Assembly: GCA_023897205.1 (NCBI GenBank) | Contig: JAHWDD010000033.1 | Location: 62,001 to 126,000 of the forward strand | Length of the DNA stretch: 64,000 nt | From: Exophiala sp. HKRS030 | Lineage: Eukaryota; Ascomycota; Eurotiomycetes; Chaetothyriales; Herpotrichiellaceae | Direction: 5' to 3' | In this document: one piece after another, positions 35,261 through 46,046 of the stretch | How the letters are laid out: every line of letters begins with the position of its first letter | Numbering within the stretch: position 1 is the first letter of the stretch | The notes under the pieces: model-generated | Database searches by the model: none | What the model saw: only the letters and a program-made list of their open reading frames with translations | What the model was told of the DNA's origin: nothing | Made by a program: the position numbers and the translations under genes

Positions 35261-37129
35261 ATGTTAGTATGCCTTTACCGATCTTCCTACTTTTGTCCTA
35301 ACCTGCCTCCAGGGAGACATTTGAGAACATCTACCTTGATCTGTCGAAACAGTCCGGCCGATGCAGGCTGGCAGAAAGCGGCCTCGGATGGAAACCCAGC
35401 GGTGGTAGTGACCCGTTCACACTGGACAACAACCAGATTGCGGCGGCACAGTGGAGTAGAGCGTCGAAGGGCTACGAGATCAAAATTATCACAAGAGACG
35501 CGTCCGTCATCCAACTTGACGGATTCGAGCAAGAAGACTTCGATCGCGCTGCAAAGGCATTTAAGATCTGGTATGGCATCAACCTTGAAAGCAAAGAGCA
35601 CGCCTTGAGGGGTTGGAACTGGGGCAAGGCCGAGTTTGGGAGAGCAGAACTGGCCTTCAATGTACAGAACAGACCTGCTTTCGAAATTCCTTATTCAGAA
35701 ATCGCAAACACGAATCTGGCGGGCAAGAACGAAATTGCGGTCGAGTTCAACCTGGGAAATGAGCCTGCGCAGAACGGCACCAATGGCCATGCAGCCGGAA
35801 GCACCAAGAACCGAGGGCGCAAAGCTGCGGCTGGTCGAGACGAGCTGGTCGAAATGCGTTTCTACATTCCCGGAACCGTATCGAAGAAAGAGGTCAACGG
35901 AGACGAAGACGCTAGCGGTGCAGAAGATGAGGAGGTTGATGAACAAAATGCCGCGAATCTATTCTATGAGACTTTGATGGACAAAGCAGACATCGGAGAA
36001 GTCGCAGGCGCCACGTTCGCAACTTTCCAAGATATTTTACATCTTACACCCAGGTATGTATCATCCTCACCGAGGCCTCCAGCACCTGCTGACTCCCCTG
36101 CAGAGGCCGTTTCGATATCGACATGTACGAGAACTCATTTCGATTGCGGGGCAAGACGTATGACTACAAAATCCAATACCAGTCTATCAAAAAGTTCTTC
36201 ATTCTGCCCAAAAACGACGAAGTACACACTCTTATCACCTTGGGTCTTGATCCTCCTCTTCGGCAAGGTCAAACCAGATATCCTTTCATTGTCATGCAGC
36301 TCAAGTTGGACGAAGAAGTCAACCTAGACCTCAACATGACCGAAGAACTACTAGAGACAAAATACAAGGACAAGCTGGACTCACACTACGAAGCACCCAT
36401 TCATCATGTTATCGCAAAGGTATTCAAAGGTCTTTCTGGAAAAAAGATCATTATGCCTTCTAAGGATTTTGTCAGCCATCACAACATGAATGGAGTTAAG
36501 TGTTCCATCAAAGCCAATGAGGGTCTCCTCTTTTGCCTGGACAAAAGCTTCATGTTTGTACCCAAACCCGCAACATATGTACAGATTGAGTCTATTGCGA
36601 GCATTACCATGTCACGGGTAGGAGGCGCACTTGCAGCGAGCAGGACCTTCGACATTACAATAACCCTGAAGAACGGTCAAGGCGAGCATCAATTCAGCAA
36701 CATTAATCGTGAAGAGCAGCAGCCGCTTGAGGCATTCTTCCAGGTAAGCATATTTGTTGATTTGCCGGAGCAGTTATTGACCATTCATCACAGGCCAAGG
36801 GCATTCGCTTCAAGAACGAAATGCTTGACGATTCTTCTACGCTACTAAAGGCAGCTTTGAACGATCAAGATCTTGCATCATCGGATGACGAAGAGGCTGG
36901 AGCCAACCGTGGTTCCGCAGATGAGGACGACGAGTCTCCGGATGAAGACTTCCAAGCCGACTCGGACAGTGATGTGGCAGAAGAGTACGACTCTGCGCAC
37001 GAAAGCAGCGGAAGCGATGCTAGCGACGCAGAGATGCAGGACGCTGATGACGATGACGACGGCGGTGATGTTGACGCTGCAGCCAGTGACGACGAGGACT
37101 CACGGCCCAAAAAGAAAGCCAAAAAGTAG
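35261..37129 (+). CDS. POB3: FACT complex subunit Pob3 (SSRP1 homologue)
   Basis: Exons 35261-35262, 35313-36053, 36104-36743 and 36794-37129 give 572 residues. All three introns are 50 nt. The protein begins METFENIYLDLSK, the conserved Pob3 start, reached only if the ATG is split AT|G by the first intron. Then come LGWKPSGGSDPFTLDNNQIA, the RGWNWGKAEF segment, FEIPYSEIANTNLAGKNEIA, the middle double-PH region (SFRLRGKTYDYKIQY, SGKKIIMPSKDF), and a long Asp/Glu/Ser-rich tail ending in the basic RPKKKAKK, a likely nuclear signal. Pob3 pairs with Spt16 and moves histone H2A-H2B during transcription and replication. As in other fungi there is no HMG box; yeast supplies that as Nhp6. A conserved nuclear gene. 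Confidence 0.95.
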
Positions 37130-37707
37130 AAGATGCAAGCATTTTTACCAACGGATATTGCGACTTAGGTGTACCATAATGATCCTTGGGAGGGTTTACG
37201 AATTTCACATTTTTGATAGTCTGGCTACAGACAAACTGGGCAGGAGACAATTTGATCAATGATGTTATCAAGTGAGCTCGGAAAGCAATAGATGGGGGCA
37301 TGAACACACCTATATTGACCATCCATCTATGAGAAGTGTAGTGAGCCCCTTTGTTTGAGTTCATCTGGTCACTACTGGACAAAACAAGGGGGAACAGGGC
37401 GTGACTTAACATATTTTATTGGGAGAAGCACATGAACAACACCGCTTGTTCCAAAATTCAGAACTACCTTTGAGTAACTAATACTCCGCACTACATACAT
37501 TTGGCCCTCACGATTTGGCCTCCAGCCCAAGAAAGGTTAGCGCCTGTGGAACTCGTGACCTTCTCGCTTCTGACTCAATTTCCTCGTCACTGCCTTCCTT
37601 CTTCGCGTCTGTCTTTCGGAAGAGTTTCCAAAAATTTCCCTTCTCGGCCAACCTGCTTCACAACAACAATACTGCGCTCGCGCATAGGAATTCCCGCGGG
37701 TCAGATC
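37130..37707. other. Intergenic
   Basis: 578 bp between POB3 and the next gene. The 200 bp before 37708 are C/T-rich, as in a fungal 5' leader. No gene seen. Confidence 0.5.
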
Positions 37708-38722
37708 ATGGCCACGTCGAAAGCATCTACATCGGCATCAGCGTCTGGATCGGTATCGGCTTCGCGTCGGCCTGCACAATCAACCCCAGTCAAGAGAAGC
37801 AGAACAGGCTGTCTGACATGCAGACAGAGGAAGTTGAAATGTGACGAGGTGAGTTGCAAAAGAAGGCCACCGTGCTAGATCCTTCGGTGCTTTTGCGACC
37901 CTCCAGCTGAGGAAGGACTTTGGGGCTGATCGAGTATGTTTTGGATACACAGCAACGCCCGCTATGCGGACAATGTCAGAAATCACATCGCGAATGCGTC
38001 CAGTCTGAAGGTGCGAATGGGAGAATGAGGCTGCAAAATCTCGCAACGTGATTGCTGATACCAGTTCTAGGTGTTGCGTGGAGACACAATCAAAATGCCG
38101 GCCGGGTAGGAGGAGACGAGAAGAACCTGGGAAATTTCTTCAAGTACACAAACTTCTTCACGGACGAGCAGCGGCGCATGTTCGTGCCTGTCCCATCGCA
38201 ATGTGAGAAAGCCCGCGGTCTGCCTAAGCTACGTTCAGAACTGATCTGTTATGTTTGCTAGTGACATTCGTTAATGTCGATCCAACCACCGAAGAACCGG
38301 CCAGTCCTCCTCCAGAAACGCCCGATACCTCGGAAGCACAACAGGTGGCTGCCCACTCCCTCGAGGCCTTGTCGACAGCTGCCGCAGTGGGCAATACCGC
38401 GACTTACCCTGCTCAATACTACACTACACCTCAGACGAACTCATATCCAGAATACGGTTTTGTGCGCATGGGCGATGCCGCGATCGACTCGCAAGCCGTC
38501 ACTAGCTTGAGTCCTATCCTGCAGAGTCAATCATCGCCAACTCAAGTGCCGAATCCTCTGATCGATCCGTCGTTAGAATCATCCGTGCCGGTTCCGCCAG
38601 CGGATGAACCGTCTGGAGTTTCGGGAAACACGGCTGACTTGAAACCCGAGATCCCCGAGATTTCCCCAGAAGACGATTCACATGTTGCACTTGCGCTTCA
38701 GAAATTCAATGCCAGCTTATGA
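37708..38722 (+). CDS. Small Zn2Cys6 transcription factor
   Basis: Exons 37708-37848, 37953-38010, 38071-38202 and 38262-38722 give 263 residues. A Ser/Ala-rich start precedes RTGCLTCRQRKLKCDE. The 104-nt first intron interrupts the cluster, which is completed by QRPLCGQCQKSHREC, giving C-x2-C-x6-C-x6-C-x2-C-x6-C. The sequence after the cluster, WRHNQNAG followed by FFKYTNFF and LTFVNVDPT, is a conserved pattern in short Zn2Cys6 proteins that lack the large Fungal_trans domain. The rest is Pro/Ser/Gln/Thr-rich and probably an activation region. The targets are unknown. Its position next to POB3 and its compact form suggest a conserved rather than cluster-specific regulator. Confidence 0.82.
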
Positions 38723-39511
38723 CCGGGATGAAAGTCCTGTATACTTGGATCTGTCATTGGTTGTGGTCTATTAATGATTGGGAATGTATCAGTTGGCGGC
38801 AGCAGTAAGGGCCTTTTTTACAGTGCAAGGATTTGTATCCAGGGGACGTGGCGTTTGGATGAAACGTCTATCTGCCAGGCACCAGATATTCGATATCGAG
38901 TTCAGTACCTTACTATTTACGAAATCAGCCCGTCACTAGACAGGCACGATAGGAATGGATATCGGCCAAGGACTATCCAAGACTCTCAGCTTGGTTTTAG
39001 AGCTGCTACACGCAGCATTCCATGTATCATACTAGGGCACTAGGGAATGGGATTTGACAATTAATGACACAACATGACGTTCCACAACAGTGGATCTCAT
39101 TCGGGTACGAACGTACCTACTCAACATCGACGAGTCAATTGTGTACCTCGACGAAGCCTATGACATGCGCTGAGCCATGCTTGCTCTCGCAATTTGAATG
39201 TTTTCTTTCATGATATCAATATCGACTCTCGCAATGCCAGCCAGCCCAAGGCAGAGGTCAGCTTGGTTGCTCTGTCTTGAATGTGGAAAGTTGAAATTGC
39301 GTTGAGCAAGAAGCTTCTGAAGAGGCCAGCCTTGAGAATATCAGCGTGCCTGTCGAGATTTACCGCTCTTCTGTGACCTACTTTCTAGGGGTTCGAAGTA
39401 GACGTGTTCTCCGATACATGCGGTGCAGAATAGGCATCCAGGAAGAAATTTGTCTTGGCAGTAGTGACAGGCAGAGAGCCGAGATCACGACGTTGGGTCT
39501 TGATTCGCCCA
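38723..39511. other. Intergenic, nothing recognised
   Basis: About 790 bp. The frame of the following gene is open back to about 39455 without an ATG, so an upstream exon of that gene cannot be excluded. Confidence 0.45.
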
Positions 39512-41913
39512 ATGTTCGATGACCAGCTCATTGTCCAACTTCTGGTCACCAGGAAACCCATTGCATGTCCTCAGAACTGGGACCCATTCAGCATGGACTT
39601 TTTAATCCTCCCAGACAACGTTGCTTCGCATGAACTGGTTCCAGACTTGGGAGGACCTGACTTTGACAATCTAGGTTTCCAAGGGTACGATCAGCGGCAA
39701 GGCTGGAACGTGGTAGCTTTGCGCAAAGGTGATGTAATTGGAGCGCGCGATGATTGGAACGAATACTCTCAGTCCGTGTTGAGCGATGTGCCGCCTGAAG
39801 ATATCCCAGAGACGGGAGAGGGATTGATCAACGCGGTGGTTGGCCCTTTCATCCAGACTTGGATACTGTTTGGCATACTACAAGAAGCGTTGGGAAGACC
39901 CGTCTTTAGGCATGAAGTATCCAATACCGTGAACGTGACCGACACCGATGGCAGAGTGACAAGGAGCCGATGCTTGTCGGTGCGCAGTCTCTTCGACGAG
40001 TTCACGCACAAGCAGGAATCCCTTAAGGCTGATTTGCCCAGGGCAACCCATCTTGCTCACTGTCTGCGGGAGGCTGCGTGGATTCTGTTTGATCTAGATC
40101 GCGCTTCAGAGTATCTTGGTGGGTCCATTGTGCCGAAGGGTATTCATGTGGCCCTTGCGAGCTTAGTACAGACGTTGGACGACTACAGTATCCTTTTCTG
40201 TCGACCACATCTGGACCCGGTCAACGCATACATCGGAAGATGCAGAGCCTTCCAGGCAGACTTGATTGAGCAACGTGGTTGGTGTCCTAATATGATCCGA
40301 CGTATAGATACGGATTTAGGTCTTCAGGCGTTGTATTACGCGAGTCTGATCCCGAATTTCGACCCGGGACAAACCCATGACCAGTGCGAGGATGATGTAT
40401 GCGTTGCTTCGAACATCAACCCTCAGAAGTATCAAACTCAACATGAAGTGAGATTTTGTCTTTGCCAGGCTGTCAGCTGCGAGCACAATAACTCAGCATG
40501 CCGGTGTGAGCGCATCGTTTTGAAAGAAGATCAACTCGCCGACGCATTCGACGAAGGTGGTTATCCATTAATCAGGTTTCGGGAGACTAAGATTGAGATT
40601 GTCAGATATAAACCAGGACTGTCTTACACGGCAATCAGTCACGTTTGGTCTGACGGCAGAGGAAACCCCATGAGAATGGACTTCCTTCGTGCCAGCTACA
40701 AGCTATCCAACAATACGTGACAACACTGGCAAAAGAAGACCATGCCTTGTTCTGGATAGACACAATGTGTGTGCCGATCAGAGAACCGTTGAGGAATACA
40801 GCAATCATGCGTATGGCTCAAGTTTATACGGACGCCCTCCGCGTGCTTGTGCTCTCGCAAGAATTGCTATCAAGGGCAGTTCCCACAACTCCTGATGAAG
40901 CAATGGTCTTGATCTTCTGCAGCAAGTGGATGACACGACTTTGGACAATGCAAGAAGCAGCACTGGCCCGGGAGCTCCGATTCCAGTTTGCGGATTATCC
41001 CCTAAGCTACAGTTCACTCGGGGAGGAGATCATGGATTGCAATGCCAACGTCCGGGACCTTTCTCGTCTAATTGGAGCAAAGGCCCACATTGGCATACTT
41101 CACGTGCTTGAGATAAATCGTCAAAGGACAAACCCAGAAGGGTTGGTAAGCCTCTGGCATGGTCTTCGATATCGTTCCACGTCAAGACAGGCTGATGTTG
41201 CCATATGTGCCTCCATCTTGTTGGGCTCAAACCTCGCCCATGTTTTGGCGGCTTCAGATGACACCAAGATGCAGACGTTCTGGGCTTGTCAGAGAGAAGT
41301 GCCGTCCAGTCTATTGTGGGCAAATGGCCCTCGCTTGAGAATCGACGGCTTCAGATGGGCCGCGAGCCACTTACTTGATCCACGAACTGTTGCGGTTCCT
41401 CCCCACAGCCGCAGTGAGGCAGCAATAGTAACGCCTGAGGGTCTTCTTGTGGAAACTATCCAGGCAGTATGTCTATGGGACTTTGAATTACCTCGTGATG
41501 ATCTGTGTGTGCTACGATTCTCATTGCCCGAGACTCAACACCGTTTCTTGATTGTAAAGGGTGACCGAGTCGGCAACGAAACCTGGGATGAGTTGCGTGG
41601 TCTCTGGAACGGAAAGGCTTCACTGCTGTTGCCACGATTGCCCACTAGCAGCGCGGCGGTGATTGCGATGCTGACAATGCCAACGGTGGACGGTAGCATA
41701 GCTACGATCGAGGAAGGTGTTGAAACGATTCCAACACGCTTTCTTGCGCAGGTCATAGTGACGCAGGCGGGCGGCGAGTATGACCACATGATGTTGCAGG
41801 TGGTTGAGGGTTTCGACTCGAATAAATCTGCACTCAATTTTGAAGACAGGGACATACAGGACATAACTAACGCACGCCTGGTCCGCGAAGGCCAGCGCTG
41901 GCGTATATTCTGA
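39512..41913 (+). CDS. HET-domain (heterokaryon incompatibility) protein, one-base frameshift in the domain
   Basis: The first ATG in frame is 39512. The literal frame ends at 40720 (402 residues). The HET domain begins GLSYTAISHVWSDGRGNP and, in the next frame, continues HENGLPSCQLQAIQQYVTTL, then FWIDTMCVPI and MAQVYTDALRVLVLSQE, the three HET blocks, before a stop at 41911-41913. The break is at the CCCC run 40666-40669; one more C joins the blocks and gives about 800 residues. A 370-residue region precedes the domain and includes a Cys-rich segment (CLCQAVSCEHNNSACRC). HET proteins trigger growth arrest or cell death when incompatible strains fuse. As written it is truncated inside the domain, so it is either inactive or an assembly error. 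The partner allele is unknown. Confidence 0.82.
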
Positions 41914-43739
41914 ACTTGTAGTCGGTGCTCTCCAAACTATGAGGCGTGGAGCACACCCTTTTGGAAATAAACCTTCCATAGGCTTTCGAGTGAACACGGT
42001 ACCTAAGCGCCGATGCCGTAAAGGATGAAATTCTACATTCTTCAACTTGGTCCTAGTATTGAAAGTTTGAAGGTCAGTGTAGATATGCTCATACCTACCA
42101 AGGACAAACAATTCGAACACAATTCGACCCCAAATCTGCAGAGATGTATATCACAGCCATCAACCGTACCTAGCTTCTCCTTTTCATTTACAGTCCGCTG
42201 GTTTTGCACCAATCAGAGAAACTACTTAGAGGAAAATCAATAGACTCATCTGATGCTACGGATCTAATCAGGCAATGAATCGAATCCCTCTGAGACCGGA
42301 CTATTCAGGAACTACCCGCGCGACGTGCAGTAGAATTATTCTCGCAATCTAGTCCTGAGCTGGGGACTAAGGCTACACTTGAGCAGCAGATCGACGAGAT
42401 GAGCAGAAATTTTATCCCAAAACACCGTGAACTTGCCTCCCTCGGGTATAAGTCCGTTATTAGACCAAAAGTATGTGATATGCACACATTTGTTTCCCGA
42501 TACTTGAGGGGCTTGGTTCAATGGTTTGAAACTTGTGCAAGACAAGACTCCGCGACAACGCTCGAGGCCATGGGGAGGGTACATTGCAGGATCACTGTAT
42601 TGCGAATCGGAATCTTGCACGTTTCCAATCTTCACCAGCTCGTAAAAAGGACACGTAGGAAAAGGCATGCACTTTCCGGCCACGGACAGCCCCTTAACTA
42701 CTCCCATCTCCTTCTATTATGCCTATAATACGCACATATGAGGATAGGAACGTTGTTCAATCTCATGAAAGACATCCTTTGGGGCTCTGGCCGCCTCGCC
42801 TTGTCTTCTCCGGCCAAACAGATGAATTCCACGTCCGTGACAACACTCCAGTGCCCGCTCCGAATGATCCACAGTCGCACGCCTAACGTGACCGCCGACC
42901 CGATATAATCAAGCGAAGGTAAGCCAAATTGGACAATAACTACGAGGGTAGTGGGCAAACTAGTGTAGGCCAGCGTATGAAGATGTTCGAACGGAGCCCC
43001 GACGGCGAGGACACTCTATGTCACATCAACAACGTAGGGCACCCTAGGGTGACGATAAGTGATAGATCAAAATTGACCATACCTCGGCATGCGGCATGTG
43101 CCCATGGAAGAGGATGTTGAACAGATGATCTTCGTCAGCCGACGCTTTTCCCTGAGAGACCTGCGCATTGCATGGCTTAGGGTCATGGAAGCTGAGGGAA
43201 AATGGACAAAGCAGATCCGATTGCTCCGAGGGCTACGGCACGACCAAGAAACTTCCGCTTAGACCTTCGCGTCTGCAACCTGTACGGCCAGTTCCAACGT
43301 GGAATGGTGAATCCATGGTTGATCGGCCGATGCTTAGATATAACGGGTTACGATTTGGAGGTGCTGCGAATCCTTGCCTATCGGAAGCGGATATCTAGCG
43401 GCTAAGCGACCTCAGTGCTGGGTCCTTACAGTACTCCGTAGGAACAAGGTATCCACATGATAACTACGCTAACTAGTGTTCGAGCTCTACAGAGCTAGCT
43501 TCATACAAAGTAGTCATGTTATGTCGTTGCGCTAACGCATGCTTAACCCCGAACTCGATAAGCTTTCGGAGTAAAATGCTAACTAGTTAGGTAGATGGTG
43601 GAGATGTGATTGCACCTCGGCCCTACGCCTCAGGCGTCCTGTATATACTCTGTCCCAGAAGTCCGGAACTTCCGAAGCACAGACTTTCCTCCGTGATATA
43701 GTGCGGATCACCAAGCATTCACTCGGCGATAGTAGCATA
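41914..43739. other. Intergenic, nothing recognised
   Basis: 1.8 kb with no supported gene. One TACTCCGTA 9-mer lies at 43432-43440. Confidence 0.5.
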
Positions 43740-45605
43740 ATGGCACCACCGACCGAGCGACCGGCCCGTCCTGAGCAGCGACGACGCAATCGCAAACCGA
43801 AAGCTTGCCGTCTTTGTCGGACGAGAAAAGTGCGCTGCGACTATGAGCAGCCTTGCGGCACATGCGTGCTGCGTCGTCATCCGCAGCTTTGTAGCTACGA
43901 TAGGGGATCGGTCACCGTCCAAGAGCGATCGCACATTGTTGCTGAGTCTCCGACTGGCCAGAGTATTCCTAGTGCCTCTCGGCCTTCGCATAGTCCCCCT
44001 GCTATGCAGACCCAGCAGGAGACGGATGTTAATGCTGCTACAAGTCCGTCTGATACTCTACCCGATAACCTGATTGCCATTCTCGACCATATGGCCGCTG
44101 CCACAAAGGCGAGCTGTGAGACGGACGCCGTCACTAGTCAAGTGACCTTTGTCGGGCGCCGCGCTCATGCTGCTCTCTTCCGCACACTGCTATTGCGTCT
44201 TCCCGAGGATATACTTCCTCCTTTAGCCTCGGTCGAAGCCGTCTTTGGACTGACGAATCGTACAATTTCGCAGCCTTTTGTGTCGCTCTGGAACACCACG
44301 GCCCGCATCACGGTTGGAGACATTCTGCGCTCCTTGCCGTCGGCTGAGACTTGTCTGCGGTATTATCATTCCTACCAGCAAACCTGTCATCCATTCTTCC
44401 CGGTGATTCATGACCTTGGAGCGTTCGAGCGCAATCTTTGTGTTGTGCTCGAGCGGCTTCTTGCAGAGGCCGATGAACCGTCATCATCTTCGACGCAGTT
44501 AGCTGCTCATTTGCCACGTGCCGAGCTGGCAGGGTATGGCTTACTATTTGCAGTCGTCGCAGCAGGTTGCCAAAGCTGTCTTGTTACTGAAGGCGATCAG
44601 CAACTCGCTCTGCACTCCCGCGTCTTCGTGGCCTGCTCGTTCGAATGTCTGAGCCTCGCCAACCTGTACGTCAGTCCTTCTTCCGAGACAATCGAGTCCA
44701 TATTGATTCTCGCGACTGTTAATTGCAACGATGGCAATCCCGGCGTCGCCATGAGCATGCTCGGTATGGCTGCCCAGCAAGCACAGGGTTTGGGAATGCA
44801 CATGAGGTGCGAGTGCACCTGCAACTCACCCACCTGCGAGTGTTCCGAAGATTGGCAACCCCTTTGGAGAGCTATTTTGATCCTAGACAGTAAATTGTCA
44901 ATGACTTATGATCGAGTCCCGATAACTTCGCTTCCAGACAGCCACAACGGCTTAAAATCCCTTACCAGCGCTTCACAACTGGAATTTTCGGATTGCTTGT
45001 TCAACTTGCACTGCATACAGCTTCAGTGGCAGTCCATTGGACGTCATGACACTCGTGCATCGGTTCAAGGGGACGTTATAGAATCGTACCTGGAGCAAAC
45101 CAATCAACTGGGGCAAATTGCACGCAGCAGCAAGTCCTCGTTGTGTAGTCCCAACTCTATTCAGACAACACTCGAGCAACTTGTCTTCATTTTGCACCTT
45201 GATTTCTTTAAAGGTACACTGCATCTCCAAGCTGCTGTAGCAATGGACATTTCGACCGAGAGGCGACTGCGCCACTTCCATGACATGATTTCGAAGTTCC
45301 GCTCGGTGATCAGCGTCTATCTCAAGCTTCGGCGGCTTTCACCCATGGCAAAACTAGCGTGGGAGATATCTCGCGCCTTCAAGTCGTCTGCAATACTGCT
45401 TGCGGCATTTGAGGTCATTCTAAGCACCAGTTTGTCCGGGCGTTTACTCCATCAACTGGCAGAATTGCTGTCTGCGACTTCGAGTCTTCGTGAATGGAGA
45501 GATGATCCGGGACCGTCGTCTTGCCACGCCGGCGTTGAGACTCTGTATCGCTTGCTCCGGTTGCAATCCTGTGTACCTGTAGCATCGGGTGATGGAGCGA
45601 ACTGA
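43740..45605 (+). CDS. Zn2Cys6 transcription factor
   Basis: An intronless frame of 621 residues from ATG 43740. After a basic start (PEQRRRNRKPKA) the cluster is CRLCRTRKVRC..CGTCVLRRHPQLC, C-x2-C-x6-C-x5-C-x2-C-x8-C, a permitted variant. The central domain includes LPSAETCLRYYHSYQQTCHP followed by FFPVIHD, the usual opening of Fungal_trans, then AGYGLLFAVVAAGCQ and GMAAQQAQGLGMHM. A Cys-rich insertion, CECTCNSPTCEC, follows and is uncommon; it resembles a small metal-binding loop. The gene converges with the CoA-transferase gene (440 bp between stops) and may regulate it and the NmrA-like gene beyond (inference). Confidence 0.88.
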   Translation: MAPPTERPARPEQRRRNRKPKACRLCRTRKVRCDYEQPCGTCVLRRHPQLCSYDRGSVTVQERSHIVAESPTGQSIPSASRPSHSPPAMQTQQETDVNAATSPSDTLPDNLIAILDHMAAATKASCETDAVTSQVTFVGRRAHAALFRTLLLRLPEDILPPLASVEAVFGLTNRTISQPFVSLWNTTARITVGDILRSLPSAETCLRYYHSYQQTCHPFFPVIHDLGAFERNLCVVLERLLAEADEPSSSSTQLAAHLPRAELAGYGLLFAVVAAGCQSCLVTEGDQQLALHSRVFVACSFECLSLANLYVSPSSETIESILILATVNCNDGNPGVAMSMLGMAAQQAQGLGMHMRCECTCNSPTCECSEDWQPLWRAILILDSKLSMTYDRVPITSLPDSHNGLKSLTSASQLEFSDCLFNLHCIQLQWQSIGRHDTRASVQGDVIESYLEQTNQLGQIARSSKSSLCSPNSIQTTLEQLVFILHLDFFKGTLHLQAAVAMDISTERRLRHFHDMISKFRSVISVYLKLRRLSPMAKLAWEISRAFKSSAILLAAFEVILSTSLSGRLLHQLAELLSATSSLREWRDDPGPSSCHAGVETLYRLLRLQSCVPVASGDGAN

Positions 45606-46046
45606 GACAAACCGACAGCATGCTCCATGTGGTCCGCCGAGCCCGAAAGCACCAGAGCACCAATGACCTGGTGGAAATAACTCGTTTGTCTGCGCTCTAG
45701 GAGTACAGAAAGCAATTTGCCTAGTCCAGTAACTTCAGGAGAGCATCCTTCGTGTATTCACCACCGCTATTCGCACGGCGTTGAGATTGGCGCTTGCACT
45801 TTCCCCAAGCCACTGCCCATGCATCTGAGCAGCCAGCAGCCATAACTCAGATTCTCACTGCACGGAATTAAATGGCATCATAATGATGACGAACGGCTTC
45901 ATGTTACTCAGACGTGCCTCCGCGTTCATTAGTCGTTCATTTATCAGTCATAGGTCACAGCACGATATTTTCACACTCTTATTCGAGGTTGAAGTTGAAG
46001 TAGTCTTGATTCGACTCGTGTAGAAAGTTCTAAGGATCGCCAAATG
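45606..46046. other. Convergent intergenic region
   Basis: 440 bp between the stops of the Zn2Cys6 gene and the CoA-transferase gene. No further feature seen. Confidence 0.5.

Noticed and set aside
36865..37122. Ser-rich minus-strand frame
   Set aside because: Complement of the acidic tail of POB3 (GAC/GAG codons read backwards give Ser codons).
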